From NCBI GenBank assembly GCA_035292685.1, contig DATDPP010000040.1:62001-126000 (forward strand): 64,000 nt of DNA, read 5' to 3'. A program made the translations under genes and the position numbers. Positions within the stretch are counted from its first letter, which is position 1; every line of letters begins with the position of its first letter. Of the stretch, positions 41,631-51,139 are shown piece after piece. Below the pieces are notes generated by a model. That model saw only the letters and a list, made by a program, of their open reading frames with translations. It was not told the DNA's origin and did not search any database. This DNA comes from JALYNX01 sp035292685. GTDB taxonomy: Bacteria; Actinomycetota; Acidimicrobiia; Spongiisociales; ZC4RG35.

Positions 41631-43658
41631 TCATCCCAGCACCGAGAGACCCTGTTCGAGAAGACGTTTGAAACCTTCTCCGTCGAGGATCGGGATCCCC
41701 AACTCTTCGGCCTTCTTCGACTTGGAGGCGCCGGGCGAGTCACCGACGATCAACGCGGTCGTTTTGCCCGAAACCGACCCCGCCGCCTTCCCGCCACGCA
41801 GCTCGATGGCGGCCTGGGCCTCCTCACGTGTGAACCCGGGGACCGTCCCCGAGACCACGAACGTGGCACCCGCCAGCAGGTCCGACGACACGCTCCGATC
41901 GACCTCGTCCTCGAGACGGACCCCGGCCGCCCCCAGCTTGGCCACAAGTGCCTGGTTGTCGGGATCTGCGGACCAAGTCGCGATGCCATGGGCGATGACG
42001 GGGCCAATCCCCTCCACTTGTGAGATGTCCTCTTCGGTTGCCGCCATCAGGGCGGGGAGGCCTCCGAAATGGCGAACCAATAGCCGGGCCACGGTCCCAC
42101 CGACATGACGGATGCCGAGGGCGGTCAGCAGCCGGCCGACAGATCTGTCCTTGGCCGCCTCGATGGCCCGTTTCAGGTTGTTGACCGAGATCGAGCCCCA
42201 ACCCTCACGTCCCAGCAGTTGGTCGGGGTCGAAGATGAAGATGTCGGCGGGGTCGGAGATCATCCCCTCGGACAGGAGGAGATCGATCGTCTTGTAACCC
42301 ATGTGCTCGATGTCCATCCCGCCCCGCCCGGCGAAATGGGCCAGCCATTCCCTGACTCGCGAAGGGCAGGTGTACCCCCCGGTGCATCGGGCCACCGCCT
42401 CGCCCTCGATCCGAACGATCGGGCTCCCACAGAACGGGCATTTCGAAGGCATCTTCCACACCTTTTCCTTGCCGGTGCGGGCGGACAAGACAGGTCCCAC
42501 CACTTCCGGGATCACGTCACCCGCCCGACGGACGATGACCTGGTCACCGATGCGCACGTCCTTGAGAGCGACCTGATCTTCGTTGTGCAGGGTGGCCAGG
42601 CCGACCGTGGCGCCACCGACGAACACCGGCTCGAGAACGGCAAAGGGGGTGGCCGCGCCGGTCCGCCCGATGTTGATCCAGATGTCCTTGAGTGAGGTGA
42701 CCTGCTCCTCGGCCGGGAACTTGTAGGCAATCGCCCATCTCGGCGCCCGTGAGGTGAACCCGAGAGTGTCTTGCTCGGCCAGCGAGTCGGCCTTGATCAC
42801 CACCCCATCGGTCTGATACGCCGTGCCATGCCGCTGACGCTCAGCCTCCTGCACGTAGGAGATGACCTCCTCGAGAGATCCAACGGCCCGGGTGGCAGGG
42901 TTGGTCCTGAAACCGAGATCCCGAAGATAGGCCAGGGTCTCGGTATGGGTGGCGAACCGCGGGCCGCCTTCGATCAAACCCGATTGGTAGACCCAGATGT
43001 CCACCTTGCGGGTGGCCGTCACCGCCGGATCCTTCTGGCGAACCGAGCCCGCCGCCGCGTTGCGGGGGTTGGCGAAGAGCCGATCGCCCTTCTCCGCTTG
43101 GCGGCGGTTGAGCTCCTCGAAGGCGGTGGCCGGCATGTAGACCTCGCCCCGCACTTCGAGCAGCGACGGTGGGGCATCTCCGCGCAGACGCAGCGGCACC
43201 GACTCGATGGTTCGCAGATTGGCGGTTATGTCCTCACCGGTCACCCCGTCACCCCGGGTGGCGCCGGTGATCAGCGCCCCCTCCCTATAGGTGAGCACTA
43301 CCGCCAATCCGTCGATCTTCAACTCACACACATAACCCGAGGGCGGGGCGCCGAGCTGGCGCTCCAGCCGCTGCTCCCAGGTCTCCAGGTCCTCCTTGGA
43401 CGCGGCGTTGTCCAGCGAGAACAGCGGCCGGAGATGTCGAACCGGTGCGAACAGGTCCCCGACCATGGCCCCGACCCGTTGGGTGGGGCTGTCCGATGTG
43501 ACCAGCTCAGGATTGGCCGCCTCGAGGTCTTCGAGCTCGCGAACCAGTGCGTCGTATTGGGCGTCGGACACCGACGGGTCGTCGAGGATGTAGTAGCGAT
43601 GGGAGTGCTCACGGATCTCACGCCGAAGCGCTTCAATGCGATCGCCGTCTGAGGACAT
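41631..43658 (-). CDS. ligA: NAD-dependent DNA ligase
   Basis: A 675-residue essential ligase for replication and repair. In order: the Ia domain with YYILDDPSVSDAQYD; the adenylation domain with the active-site Lys in CELKIDGLAV near residue 115 and TRGDGVTGEDITANL; the OB fold; a zinc finger with CPFCG and CTGGYTC near residues 406-428; helix-hairpin-helix repeats (LGIRHVGGTVA, VEGIGPVIA); and a C-terminal BRCT domain (ATFVVSGTVPGFTREEA). It is complete. It follows mnmA by 25 bases on the same strand. Confidence 0.97.
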   Translation of the reverse strand: MSSDGDRIEALRREIREHSHRYYILDDPSVSDAQYDALVRELEDLEAANPELVTSDSPTQRVGAMVGDLFAPVRHLRPLFSLDNAASKEDLETWEQRLERQLGAPPSGYVCELKIDGLAVVLTYREGALITGATRGDGVTGEDITANLRTIESVPLRLRGDAPPSLLEVRGEVYMPATAFEELNRRQAEKGDRLFANPRNAAAGSVRQKDPAVTATRKVDIWVYQSGLIEGGPRFATHTETLAYLRDLGFRTNPATRAVGSLEEVISYVQEAERQRHGTAYQTDGVVIKADSLAEQDTLGFTSRAPRWAIAYKFPAEEQVTSLKDIWINIGRTGAATPFAVLEPVFVGGATVGLATLHNEDQVALKDVRIGDQVIVRRAGDVIPEVVGPVLSARTGKEKVWKMPSKCPFCGSPIVRIEGEAVARCTGGYTCPSRVREWLAHFAGRGGMDIEHMGYKTIDLLLSEGMISDPADIFIFDPDQLLGREGWGSISVNNLKRAIEAAKDRSVGRLLTALGIRHVGGTVARLLVRHFGGLPALMAATEEDISQVEGIGPVIAHGIATWSADPDNQALVAKLGAAGVRLEDEVDRSVSSDLLAGATFVVSGTVPGFTREEAQAAIELRGGKAAGSVSGKTTALIVGDSPGASKSKKAEELGIPILDGEGFKRLLEQGLSVLG

Positions 43659-43683
43659 CGATGGTGACGTTACCGAGGACCTG

Positions 43684-44733
43684 TCACGGGAAGGTGCCCT
43701 CGATCAACGCCCCGCCCATCACCCGATCATCCTGGTAGAAGGCCACAGTCTGGCCCGGAGCAACCGCCTCCTGGCGGTTGACAAAGAACAGGCGATCACC
43801 ATCCAGCACGGCTGGCACTGGAACACCGTGGGCACGGTATTGGGCCATGACCTCGCCATAGTCCCCGGCACCGGTCGTCCAGATGACCTGGGAGAGCTCC
43901 ACTCCGGAAACCCCGAGCTCCTCGCGCCTGCCCAGGACCACGGTGGAGGTGGCCGGCTCGATGCGCACCACAAACCTCGGCTCGCCCACGGCGACCCCAA
44001 GGCCACGCCGCTGCCCGACCGTAAAGCCTGCGATCCCGTCGTGCGCTCCCAGCTCGTGACCCTCGGTGTCGACCAGGGGGCCGGAAACCAAGGCCTCCGG
44101 TGCGGTGTCGGCGAGAAACGTCCGATAGTCGCGGCGGCCCACGAAGCAGATGTCCATCGACTCCGGTTTCTGGGCAGTCCGCAGGCCGAGCGCGGAGGCC
44201 ATCGAGCGCACCTGGTGCTTGGTCAACTCCCCAACCGGGAACCGGGCCCGGGACAGCTCGCGCTGGGTGAGCATCGACAGGACATAGGATTGGTCCTTGG
44301 CCCGATCGCTTCCCCGGTGCAGATTCCAATGCCTCCCATCGAAGCGGCTTCGGGCGTGATGCCCGGTCACCAGCACGTCGCTTTCGAAGTCGTCGAGCCG
44401 GCGGAGCAGCCGGTCGAACTTGACCGTTCGGTTGCACTCGATACAGGGGTTGGGAGTCCGCCCCGAGACGTAATCGCTGACGAAACGCCGGACCACCCCG
44501 TCCCGGAACTCGTTGGTGTAGTCCAACACGTAATAGGGGATGTCGAGCTGACCCGCCACCCGGCGGGCGTCCTCGGAATCGGACACCGTGCAGCATCCGG
44601 CGGTCGGCGCTTCGCCGCTTGGACCGGACCACATCTTGAGGGTCACCCCCACCACCTCGTGACCGGCATCCCTCATCAAGGCGGCCGCCACCGACGAGTC
44701 GACACCACCGGACATCGCCACCAACGCCCTCAT
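43684..44733 (-). CDS. mnmA: tRNA-specific 2-thiouridylase
   Basis: A 349-residue enzyme that adds sulfur to U34 of Lys, Glu and Gln tRNAs. The PP-loop is ALVAMSGGVDSSVAAALM at the N-terminus, TPNPCIECNRTVKF carries one catalytic Cys, and ESMDICFVGRRDYRTFL the second. The ATG at 44733 overlaps the stop of the cysteine desulfurase gene (ATGA). That enzyme supplies the persulfide sulfur, so the pair forms a short sulfur relay. A longer upstream frame runs through the desulfurase and is not real. Confidence 0.95.
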   Translation of the reverse strand: MRALVAMSGGVDSSVAAALMRDAGHEVVGVTLKMWSGPSGEAPTAGCCTVSDSEDARRVAGQLDIPYYVLDYTNEFRDGVVRRFVSDYVSGRTPNPCIECNRTVKFDRLLRRLDDFESDVLVTGHHARSRFDGRHWNLHRGSDRAKDQSYVLSMLTQRELSRARFPVGELTKHQVRSMASALGLRTAQKPESMDICFVGRRDYRTFLADTAPEALVSGPLVDTEGHELGAHDGIAGFTVGQRRGLGVAVGEPRFVVRIEPATSTVVLGRREELGVSGVELSQVIWTTGAGDYGEVMAQYRAHGVPVPAVLDGDRLFFVNRQEAVAPGQTVAFYQDDRVMGGALIEGTFP

Positions 44734-45863
44734 CGCAGCTTTCCCACCAGGTCGGTCACGATCTCGGCCGCTTCCTCGGCTTCCTCGATGGTGCTGGGCC
44801 AGCCGAAACTGAAACGGATGCTCTCCCGGGCCTGATTGGGGGTCAGCCCCATCGCCTCCAAGACGTGGGAAACCTCCGAGGCCCCGGACTGACATGCCGA
44901 TCCGGCCGAGGCCGCCACCCCGGCCAGGTCCATTCGGACCAACAGGGTCTCGTTGAGCACCCCGGGGAACCGGACGTTGAGATGATGCGGGGAACGCCGA
45001 TGCTCGGGGGTGTTGACCACCAGACCCTCGACTCCGACCGTCAGCCTCTTTTCGAAATCGTCCCGAATCTGGCCGACGCGGTGACAGAAGCCCTCCCGAT
45101 CATCCAATGACATCTCCATCGCCATAGCCATCCCCACGGCCCCGCCCACGTCGTGGGTGCCGGAGCGACGACCCAACTCCTGGCCTCCACCGTGTTGCAC
45201 GGGCTCGAGAACGGCCCCCTCACGGACATAGAGGATGCCCACGCCCTTAGGGCCACCAAACTTGTGGGCGGCCAGTGACATCAGATCGACACCCAGAGCC
45301 GCGACATCGATGGGCTCGGAGCAAAACGCCTGGACCGCGTCGGTGTGCACCAGTACTTCGGGATCCTTGGTTTTCACTGCCTCCACAATCCGCGCCACAT
45401 CCTGAATCGCCCCGGTCTCGTTGTTGAGAAGCATCACCGACACGACGGCGGTTCCCTCGTCCACGACGGACGCCAACTCATCGAGATCGACCCGCCCCCC
45501 GGAGTCGACGCCGAGCACCGTCACTGGCATGCCCAGGCGTCTCAGGAAGTCCGCCGTTTCCAGGACCGCCTCGTGCTCGGTGGCCGCCGTGACCACGCCC
45601 CGCCGCGGTCCACCGTTGAACACTGCCCCCTTGATGGCGAGATTGTCCGACTCGGTGCCACCAGAAGTGAGAACGATCTCCAGGGTGCCGGCGCCGATGG
45701 CGGCAGCAATCGACTCCCGGGCCCCCTCCAGGGCGTTCTTGGCGCGTCGGGACACCCGATGGATCCCCGATGAGTTGCCGAATTCGACGTCGGTGTAGGG
45801 GGCCATGGCATCCCAAACCCCGGGACGCATCGGTGTTGTGGCGGCGTGGTCGAGATAGATCAC
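44730..45863 (-). CDS. cysteine desulfurase (IscS/NifS family)
   Basis: A 377-residue PLP enzyme that takes sulfur from cysteine to an active-site persulfide. YLDHAATTPMRPGVWDAM begins the protein, TSGGTESDNLAIKG binds the cofactor, AAHKFGGPKGVGILY carries the PLP lysine (near residue 205), and SAGSACQSG bears the mobile catalytic Cys. It starts with ATG and is translationally coupled to mnmA, so its main job here is probably tRNA thiolation; Fe-S assembly is also possible. It is divergent from the SRPBCC gene. Confidence 0.93.
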   Translation of the reverse strand: MIYLDHAATTPMRPGVWDAMAPYTDVEFGNSSGIHRVSRRAKNALEGARESIAAAIGAGTLEIVLTSGGTESDNLAIKGAVFNGGPRRGVVTAATEHEAVLETADFLRRLGMPVTVLGVDSGGRVDLDELASVVDEGTAVVSVMLLNNETGAIQDVARIVEAVKTKDPEVLVHTDAVQAFCSEPIDVAALGVDLMSLAAHKFGGPKGVGILYVREGAVLEPVQHGGGQELGRRSGTHDVGGAVGMAMAMEMSLDDREGFCHRVGQIRDDFEKRLTVGVEGLVVNTPEHRRSPHHLNVRFPGVLNETLLVRMDLAGVAASAGSACQSGASEVSHVLEAMGLTPNQARESIRFSFGWPSTIEEAEEAAEIVTDLVGKLR

Positions 45864-45919
45864 AACCTGGATTGTCGCAGGATGCGAGGTCTGTTCGAGC
45901 TAGGAATAGCCTCGACCCG

Positions 45920-46363
45920 GTGCGACCCATTCAACTCGTCATCGTGATCCCGGCCCCGCCCGATCGGGTTTGGGCAGTACTTGCCGACCTCGGCTCACAC
46001 CACGAGTGGATGGCTGACGCCGGTGAGATCCGATTCGACGGGCCACAGAGGACCGGTGTCGGCACCCGGATGAGGGTCCCGACCCGGGTCGGGCCGTTTC
46101 GCACCACCGACTTGATGACGGTCGTCGAATGGGATGAGGGCACCGCAATCTCTGTGGACCATGTGGGGGCGGTGTCTGGCTCCGGCCGGTTTCACCTGGA
46201 GCAGCAGGGTGAAGGGACCCGTCTCACCTGGTCCGAGTGGCTTCGATTCCCCTGGTGGATGGGAGGCAAGGCCGGGGCCTGGCTGGCCACCCCGATCTTG
46301 AAACGTATCTGGCGGGACAACCTGGCCCGGCTCGCGGCTCGGGCGGCGGTCAGCGACCCTTGA
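45920..46363 (+). CDS. SRPBCC family protein
   Basis: A 147-residue protein of the START/Bet v 1-like fold. IVIPAPPDRVWAVLADLGSHHEWM at the start and GTRLTWSEWLRFP with a C-terminal helix ILKRIWRDNLARLAARA are typical of SRPBCC/polyketide-cyclase-like proteins, which bind hydrophobic ligands in a deep cavity. No catalytic residue can be named. The GTG at 45920 begins the conserved domain; longer frames run back into the divergent desulfurase gene. Its end overlaps the convergent enoyl-CoA hydratase gene by 14 bases. Confidence 0.75.
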   Translation: MRPIQLVIVIPAPPDRVWAVLADLGSHHEWMADAGEIRFDGPQRTGVGTRMRVPTRVGPFRTTDLMTVVEWDEGTAISVDHVGAVSGSGRFHLEQQGEGTRLTWSEWLRFPWWMGGKAGAWLATPILKRIWRDNLARLAARAAVSDP

Positions 46364-47117
46364 ACTCGGGCGGTCTCTTCTCGATGAAGGCGGCCACCCC
46401 TTCCCGGGCGTCCTCGGACCCGAAAGCGACCTGAAACGCATCGCGCTCCATCAGAAGCCCTTCTTCGACGGGAAGGCCGAACCCGCGATTCAGGGCCATC
46501 TTGGCGGCAGCGATGGCTCGGGTGGCCTTTCCGGCCAACTCGGCGGCGTCGGCCAGGGCCAGCCCGAGAATGTCCTCTGGAGCCGCCACCTTGTCGGCGA
46601 GGCGGATGGCGAGGGCCTCCTCCGCTCCCACTTGTCGGCCGCTGAGCACCATCTCCTTGGCTCGTTGATAGCCGACGAGTCGGGGCAGGCGCTGGGTCCC
46701 TCCTGCTCCGGGGATGATCCCGAGCAGGATTTCGGGCTGACCGACTCTGGCGTCGTCGGCTAGGTAACGAAAGTCGGCGCCCATTGCCAGCTCCAAGCCG
46801 CCACCGAGGGCATACCCGTGGACCGCGGCGATGGTCGGCTTCTCCAGACCCTCCAGGGCGGCGATTGCCTCTTGGAGTGTCCAGGCCGTCCGCTCCTGGG
46901 CCCCGGCGTCGAAGGCGGCCTGAAAGCCCTTGATGTCGGCCCCGGCGGCGAAGTGGGGATGGCCCGTGACCACCACCGCCCTGATCTCGGGGTCGACACA
47001 GGCCGCGAACGCCTGTTTCAGCTCGCCGGCGACCTGTTCGGAGAGGGCATTGACCGGGGGCCGGTCGAGACGCACCAGAGCCACCGCACCGTCGATGGTC
47101 ACCTGCACGTGTTCCAT
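46350..47117 (-). CDS. enoyl-CoA hydratase/isomerase family protein
   Basis: A 255-residue crotonase-fold enzyme. The oxyanion-hole segments are HFAAGADIKGFQ and GYALGGGLELAMGADFR; the second catalytic Glu region reads LLGIIPGAGGTQRLPRLVG with an acidic residue just before it, consistent with an enoyl-CoA hydratase. The C-terminal helices that form the trimer are complete. It acts in fatty-acid or related acyl-CoA breakdown. It starts with ATG, 18 bases after the methyltransferase gene stop, so the two may be co-transcribed. Confidence 0.88.
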   Translation of the reverse strand: MEHVQVTIDGAVALVRLDRPPVNALSEQVAGELKQAFAACVDPEIRAVVVTGHPHFAAGADIKGFQAAFDAGAQERTAWTLQEAIAALEGLEKPTIAAVHGYALGGGLELAMGADFRYLADDARVGQPEILLGIIPGAGGTQRLPRLVGYQRAKEMVLSGRQVGAEEALAIRLADKVAAPEDILGLALADAAELAGKATRAIAAAKMALNRGFGLPVEEGLLMERDAFQVAFGSEDAREGVAAFIEKRPPEFKGR

Positions 47118-47135
47118 GAGTCGAGGCTATACGTA

Positions 47136-47735
47136 TTAGCGGTCGGCCCAGGCGAAGTTCGCAATCGGGGGGTCACCGCCGGTCGAAGAACCGGTGACAA
47201 CGAAACCACATTCCTCGAGCGTTGAAGACACGTCTGCGGGGCGGATTGCCCGCGAACGGCTCCTATAGGAGCCGATGATGATGCGCCCTCCCGGGGTCAC
47301 CCACCTCGCCAGCCGTCCCAACCAGGCGCAGGCGAGGTGATCGGGGGCGAGATCGAGCAGGCTGTAAACGAAGTCCCAGGTCCGCATTGGGTCCCAGTCC
47401 CAGGCATCAACCGCTTCGAAGATGGCAGTCTGCCCCTTGAATCGGCGACGAGCTAGTTCGATCAAATCCGGGCCGATATCCACTCCATAAGCGACTACCA
47501 CATGGCCCTTCTCGGCCGACCACGCCACTACATCCTTGGCGAGCAGCCCATTGGCGCAACCAACATCGAGGAAGTCGCCGTCGTGATCTATGGCGTCGAC
47601 CAGAGGCGACCTCTCTGTCACCCAGCACTCGCGGCCACCGGAGAACCCGGACTGCACGATCGGGTCCCGACTGGCCAGGTAGGCGCCTTGCAACGACTGC
47701 ATCTCCTCGATGAACGTGGGATCGGGGCGATTCAC
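47136..47735 (-). CDS. class I SAM-dependent methyltransferase
   Basis: A 199-residue cytosolic protein. DGDFLDVGCANGLLAKDVVAW near residue 53 is motif I of Rossmann-fold methyltransferases, VAYGVDIGPDLIELA is motif post-I, and VTPGGRIIIGSYRSRS is motif III. The N-terminus MNRPDPTFIEEMQSLQGAYL is helical. No substrate-defining domain is visible. It is encoded between an enoyl-CoA hydratase gene and a DUF222-HNH gene, neither of which indicates a target. Confidence 0.82.
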   Translation of the reverse strand: MNRPDPTFIEEMQSLQGAYLASRDPIVQSGFSGGRECWVTERSPLVDAIDHDGDFLDVGCANGLLAKDVVAWSAEKGHVVVAYGVDIGPDLIELARRRFKGQTAIFEAVDAWDWDPMRTWDFVYSLLDLAPDHLACAWLGRLARWVTPGGRIIIGSYRSRSRAIRPADVSSTLEECGFVVTGSSTGGDPPIANFAWADR

Positions 47736-47784
47736 TCGATCATTCTCGTCGGTGTCGTTGGCGCGGTGGCGGGGGCGGCTGCCC

Positions 47785-48921
47785 CTAGGTTCGGATGAGT
47801 TCTCGGACTCGGGGATCCAGTCCGGGTCGGACCGGTGGATAAACCTGACCGTTCGGATTTCTGAAGATCAGTTTGCCATCGGGGTCACCTTCGATCGTCC
47901 AGCCGTGCTCGTGTAGGAACCGGTGGTGGAACCCGCATAACAAGACCAGATTCTCCAGGTCGGTGGACCCCCCGTCGGCCCAGTGTTTGCGGTGGTGGGC
48001 GTGTACCCAACCCTGATGGGGACATCCCGGGAACCGACAACCCGCATCCCGATACCAGAGTTGACGTCGTAGCCAGCCGGGAATGGTCCGGGTCAACCGT
48101 CCCACCCCCAACACCCGACAGTCGTCGTAGACCGCGGTTTCCACGATCGCATCACAGGCCAACCGGCGTGCCGTCTCGTTGGCCAAAACCGGCCCGGCTT
48201 CTAGTTCGGCAACACCAGTGGTTTCTGACGTGGAGGTGAGGGCTTCGAGGTCGGCATGGACCGTGATCTGAACACTCGGTGAGCTTTGGTTACCACTGGT
48301 GGCGCAGAGTTCGACCAGCCCATCGGCGAGCCGGGTCGAATAATCGTCGAAGAGCCCGGTTTCGGGGTTGGGACCAAACCGGTCCGCCCGCGACCTGACC
48401 GCCACTTCCACCAGTTTGCCTTCCGCACCAGGCAGGTTCCCGTGCAGGTTGAGTTCGGACAGGTCCAGATTCCACTGCAACCCCAGCCGACGCCTCTCCC
48501 ACACCGAACGCTCATCCCCAACACTCGGAGGGTTTGCTCTCCTGGCGGCACGATCCAGGGCCGCGCTCGACAACCCCAGAGCCTCCTCGATCAGCTCCCC
48601 CTCTGACTCGGGGGTGGCCATCCGGGAGATGGCGTCCACCTGATCCAAAGACAATTCCCCCGCAGAGAACCTTTCCCGAAGCAAAGGAAGATCCTGCAAC
48701 CTTCGGGCCACCCCCACCAATTGAAACGCAGTCGAATGACGCAACCCGAACCGGGCCGAAACCCACTGCACCAGATCGGGGGCACCATCCGCCAGAAACT
48801 GTTGACGGTGATCCGCCACCATCAACCAGTCGCAAATCTCAGCCAAGAAAGCCTGCGAACCGGCAAACAGGTGGGACAACACCTGGTCCACGTCATCATT
48901 GGAAAACGTCTCCCACTCCAC
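47785..48921 (-). CDS. DUF222 / HNH endonuclease domain protein
   Basis: A protein of about 378 residues. The N-terminal helical DUF222 region (ICDWLMVADHRQQFLADGAPDLVQWVSARFGL) is followed by a C-terminal HNH domain: CRFPGCPHQGWVHAHHRKHWADGGSTDLENLVLLCGFHHRFLHEHG, with paired metal-binding Cys and the HNH histidines. The family (13E12-repeat type) is abundant and often multicopy in actinomycetes; its biological role is unsettled. The start is uncertain: GTG at 48921 is the nearest candidate before the conserved region, and a longer form to 49071 would overlap the PadR gene. Confidence 0.78.
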   Translation of the reverse strand: MEWETFSNDDVDQVLSHLFAGSQAFLAEICDWLMVADHRQQFLADGAPDLVQWVSARFGLRHSTAFQLVGVARRLQDLPLLRERFSAGELSLDQVDAISRMATPESEGELIEEALGLSSAALDRAARRANPPSVGDERSVWERRRLGLQWNLDLSELNLHGNLPGAEGKLVEVAVRSRADRFGPNPETGLFDDYSTRLADGLVELCATSGNQSSPSVQITVHADLEALTSTSETTGVAELEAGPVLANETARRLACDAIVETAVYDDCRVLGVGRLTRTIPGWLRRQLWYRDAGCRFPGCPHQGWVHAHHRKHWADGGSTDLENLVLLCGFHHRFLHEHGWTIEGDPDGKLIFRNPNGQVYPPVRPGLDPRVRELIRT

Positions 48922-48985
48922 ACCCCGAACATACGTTCCCCCAGTGACAGATACCAGAGGTTCGTCACCAGAAATCAAAAAATCT

Positions 48986-49513
48986 TCAGAAGCCGCGCTG
49001 CCAGGCCCGCTCCAGGTCATCGAGAAACCCAGCCGCCGCCAGGGCGTTGTGACGACGCCACAACTCGACATGGTTCGGCTCCGCTCCCCCCGGGGCCTCC
49101 AACGCCGCCAGCGTGGGATGCAGTGCCGCCTTCTGGGCGGAGATCAACGCCAGTGGTGATCGGCCGGCACGTTGCAGGAGGGTGAGCTTGAGCAAAAACT
49201 CGATTCTCATCTCACGCACGTGTTGCACCGGTTGCCGCAGCCATCGGTTGAGACGTCGTCGGCCGTTGGGGGTGATCCGGTGGATGATCCTCTGCGGCCC
49301 GGCATCACCCGGTTCGGCGTGGATCGGCTCGGTGAGACGGGCAACGGCGAGACGGTCCAGTGCGCGGTAGATCAGGGGGCGCCTAACCGTGATCACACGC
49401 CCCACCTCGCCTTCGGGGGCAAACAACCTGGCGATGGCGAATCCGTGACTCGGGCCCTCGTCGAGTATCCCGAGGACGGCGTATTCGGTTACGGAGAGAT
49501 GGGACGGGGGCAT
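48986..49513 (-). CDS. PadR family transcriptional regulator
   Basis: A 175-residue regulator. The winged helix begins LSVTEYAVLGILDEGPSHGFAIARLF, the standard PadR N-terminus, with a wing around GRVITVRRPLIYRALDRL and a C-terminal helical region that would dimerise. PadR members respond to phenolic acids or other small ligands. Its ATG lies in a CATG that is also the first possible ATG of divergent modA, so it could regulate the molybdate importer; that link is inferred from position only. Confidence 0.83.
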   Translation of the reverse strand: MPPSHLSVTEYAVLGILDEGPSHGFAIARLFAPEGEVGRVITVRRPLIYRALDRLAVARLTEPIHAEPGDAGPQRIIHRITPNGRRRLNRWLRQPVQHVREMRIEFLLKLTLLQRAGRSPLALISAQKAALHPTLAALEAPGGAEPNHVELWRRHNALAAAGFLDDLERAWQRGF

Positions 49514-50336
49514 GTCGATCCGAACCGGGTATCCTTATCGGCTACTAGTCGCATTGAGACTATCGCGGAGGTGGACACTGACAAGGTTTCGCCGGATCAC
49601 GCCTCTCATGGCGTTTGCCGTCGTCCTCGCCGGCTGTTCGGGGGCCGGTGATAAGAGCGTCGATGGAGAGGTCCTGGTATCGGCCGCGGCCTCGTTGACC
49701 AACGCCTTCGGCGCCATCGAAGTTGCGTTCGAGGAGGCCAACCCGGGAGTGGACGTGGTGCTCAACCTGGGATCCAGCTCTGGCCTCCGGGAGCAGATCC
49801 TGGAGGGCGCCCCAGTGGATGTGTTCGCTTCGGCCAACACCTCAAACATGGATCAGGTGGTGGAGGCGGGGCAAACCGGGGGCCAAGCCCGGGTATTCGC
49901 CAGGAATTCACTGCAGATCGCGGTCCCGACGGACAATCCGGCCGGTGTCATCGGTCTGGCCGACTTCGCCAGCGAAGAGCTGTTGGTCGGCCTCTGCGCC
50001 GAAGGGGTCCCGTGTGGCGACCTTGGCCGCCAGGTGCTGGAGAAGGCCGGAATCACCCCGTCGATCGACAGCAACGAGCCCGACGTCCGCGCCTTGCTCA
50101 CCAAGATCGAAGCCGGTGAGCTCGATGCCGGGCTCGTCTATGTGACCGATCTCATCTCGACCGAAGGCGGGGTGGAGGGTGTTGAGATCCCCCAGAGCCA
50201 AAACCTGGCGACCGGATACCCGATTGCAGTCCTGGCGAACGCCCCCAACCCTGACGGCGCCAGGGCCTTCGTCGATTTCGTCGTCTCCGACCAGGGTCAG
50301 GCGATCATGAGCGAGTACGGGTTCATCGCCCCTTGA
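49512..50336 (+). CDS. modA: molybdate ABC transporter substrate-binding lipoprotein
   Basis: A periplasmic-type binding protein of up to 274 residues, anchored by lipid through the lipobox VLAGC near residue 42. SAAASLTNAFGAIEVAFE begins the mature domain and is typical of ModA; NLGSSSGLREQI, DVFASANTSNM and the C-terminal YPIAVLANAPNPDGARAFVDF follow. It captures molybdate or tungstate. The start is uncertain: ATG at 49512 gives a long, unusual leader, whereas TTG at 49554 gives a normal lipoprotein signal peptide (basic RLSRRW, then a hydrophobic core). The stop overlaps the modB start (TTGA). Confidence 0.9.
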   Translation: MSIRTGYPYRLLVALRLSRRWTLTRFRRITPLMAFAVVLAGCSGAGDKSVDGEVLVSAAASLTNAFGAIEVAFEEANPGVDVVLNLGSSSGLREQILEGAPVDVFASANTSNMDQVVEAGQTGGQARVFARNSLQIAVPTDNPAGVIGLADFASEELLVGLCAEGVPCGDLGRQVLEKAGITPSIDSNEPDVRALLTKIEAGELDAGLVYVTDLISTEGGVEGVEIPQSQNLATGYPIAVLANAPNPDGARAFVDFVVSDQGQAIMSEYGFIAP

Positions 50337-51139
50337 ACGAGGTCACAGCACGCCGGGGCCGACGCCAACCCCCGCTTCTGGTGCTCGCCCTGGCGATCAT
50401 CGGCCTTTCGGTCTTCGTGATTCCCCTGCTCGGGTTGCTGTCCAGGGTCCCGTGGGGGGATCTGGGCGAGTTGGTCTCGAGCGATCTGGTGATCGACGCC
50501 CTCAGGTTGTCCCTCCTCAGCTCGTTGGCTGCCACCGCCATCTCGACGTTGTTGGGAGTTCCGCTGGCCTGGGTGATGGCTCGCACCGAGTTCCGGGGGC
50601 GATCGATAGTGCGCGCTCTGATCATGCTTCCCCTCGTGCTTCCACCAGTCGTCGGCGGGGCGGCACTCCTCTTCGCCCTCGGACGTCGCGGGTTGCTGGG
50701 CGAGCCGCTGAACCAGGCCACGGGGCTGGTCCTGCCCTATTCCGCCTGGGGAGTAGTGCTCGCCACCACATTCGTGGCGATGCCATTCCTGGTGATCACC
50801 GTGGAGGGAGCCCTGCGCAACCTGGATCCCCGCTTCGAGGGAGCCGCCTCCACTCTCGGTGCCGGGAGATGGAGCGTGATGCGACGGGTCACCCTGCCCA
50901 TGATCGGGCCCTCCCTATTGGCCGGGCTCGTCCTCACCTGGGCCAGGGCATTCGGCGAGTTCGGGGCGACCATCACCTTTGCCGGCAACCTGCAGGGAAA
51001 AACCCAGACCCTGCCCCTGGCGGTGTTCGTCGCCCTGGAAAGCAACCGGGACGCGGCGGTGGCCATCAGCCTGGTCATGGTGGTGATCTCCCTCGCTGTC
51101 CTGATCGCCCTCCGCGACCGATGGTGGAGGGCGTGGTGA
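50333..51139 (+). CDS. modB: molybdate ABC transporter permease
   Basis: A 268-residue permease with about six membrane helices (first at about residues 14-36). The cytoplasmic EAA-type loop GAASTLGAGRWSVMRRVTLPMIGP near residue 168 contacts the ATPase, and WARAFGEFGATITFAGN is a ModB/CysT-type signature. It starts with TTG, sharing a TTGA overlap with modA, and its stop is embedded in the GTGA that opens modC. Together with ModA and ModC it forms the molybdate importer. Confidence 0.92.
   Translation: MNEVTARRGRRQPPLLVLALAIIGLSVFVIPLLGLLSRVPWGDLGELVSSDLVIDALRLSLLSSLAATAISTLLGVPLAWVMARTEFRGRSIVRALIMLPLVLPPVVGGAALLFALGRRGLLGEPLNQATGLVLPYSAWGVVLATTFVAMPFLVITVEGALRNLDPRFEGAASTLGAGRWSVMRRVTLPMIGPSLLAGLVLTWARAFGEFGATITFAGNLQGKTQTLPLAVFVALESNRDAAVAISLVMVVISLAVLIALRDRWWRAW

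Noticed and set aside
47785..48921. DUF222-HNH gene as part of a mobile element or intein
   Set aside because: No terminal repeats, integrase or target duplication are visible; base composition matches the neighbours.
49514..49560. Molybdenum-cofactor riboswitch before modA
   Set aside because: Only about 40 bases separate the candidate starts, which is too short for the known element, and no conserved helices are visible.
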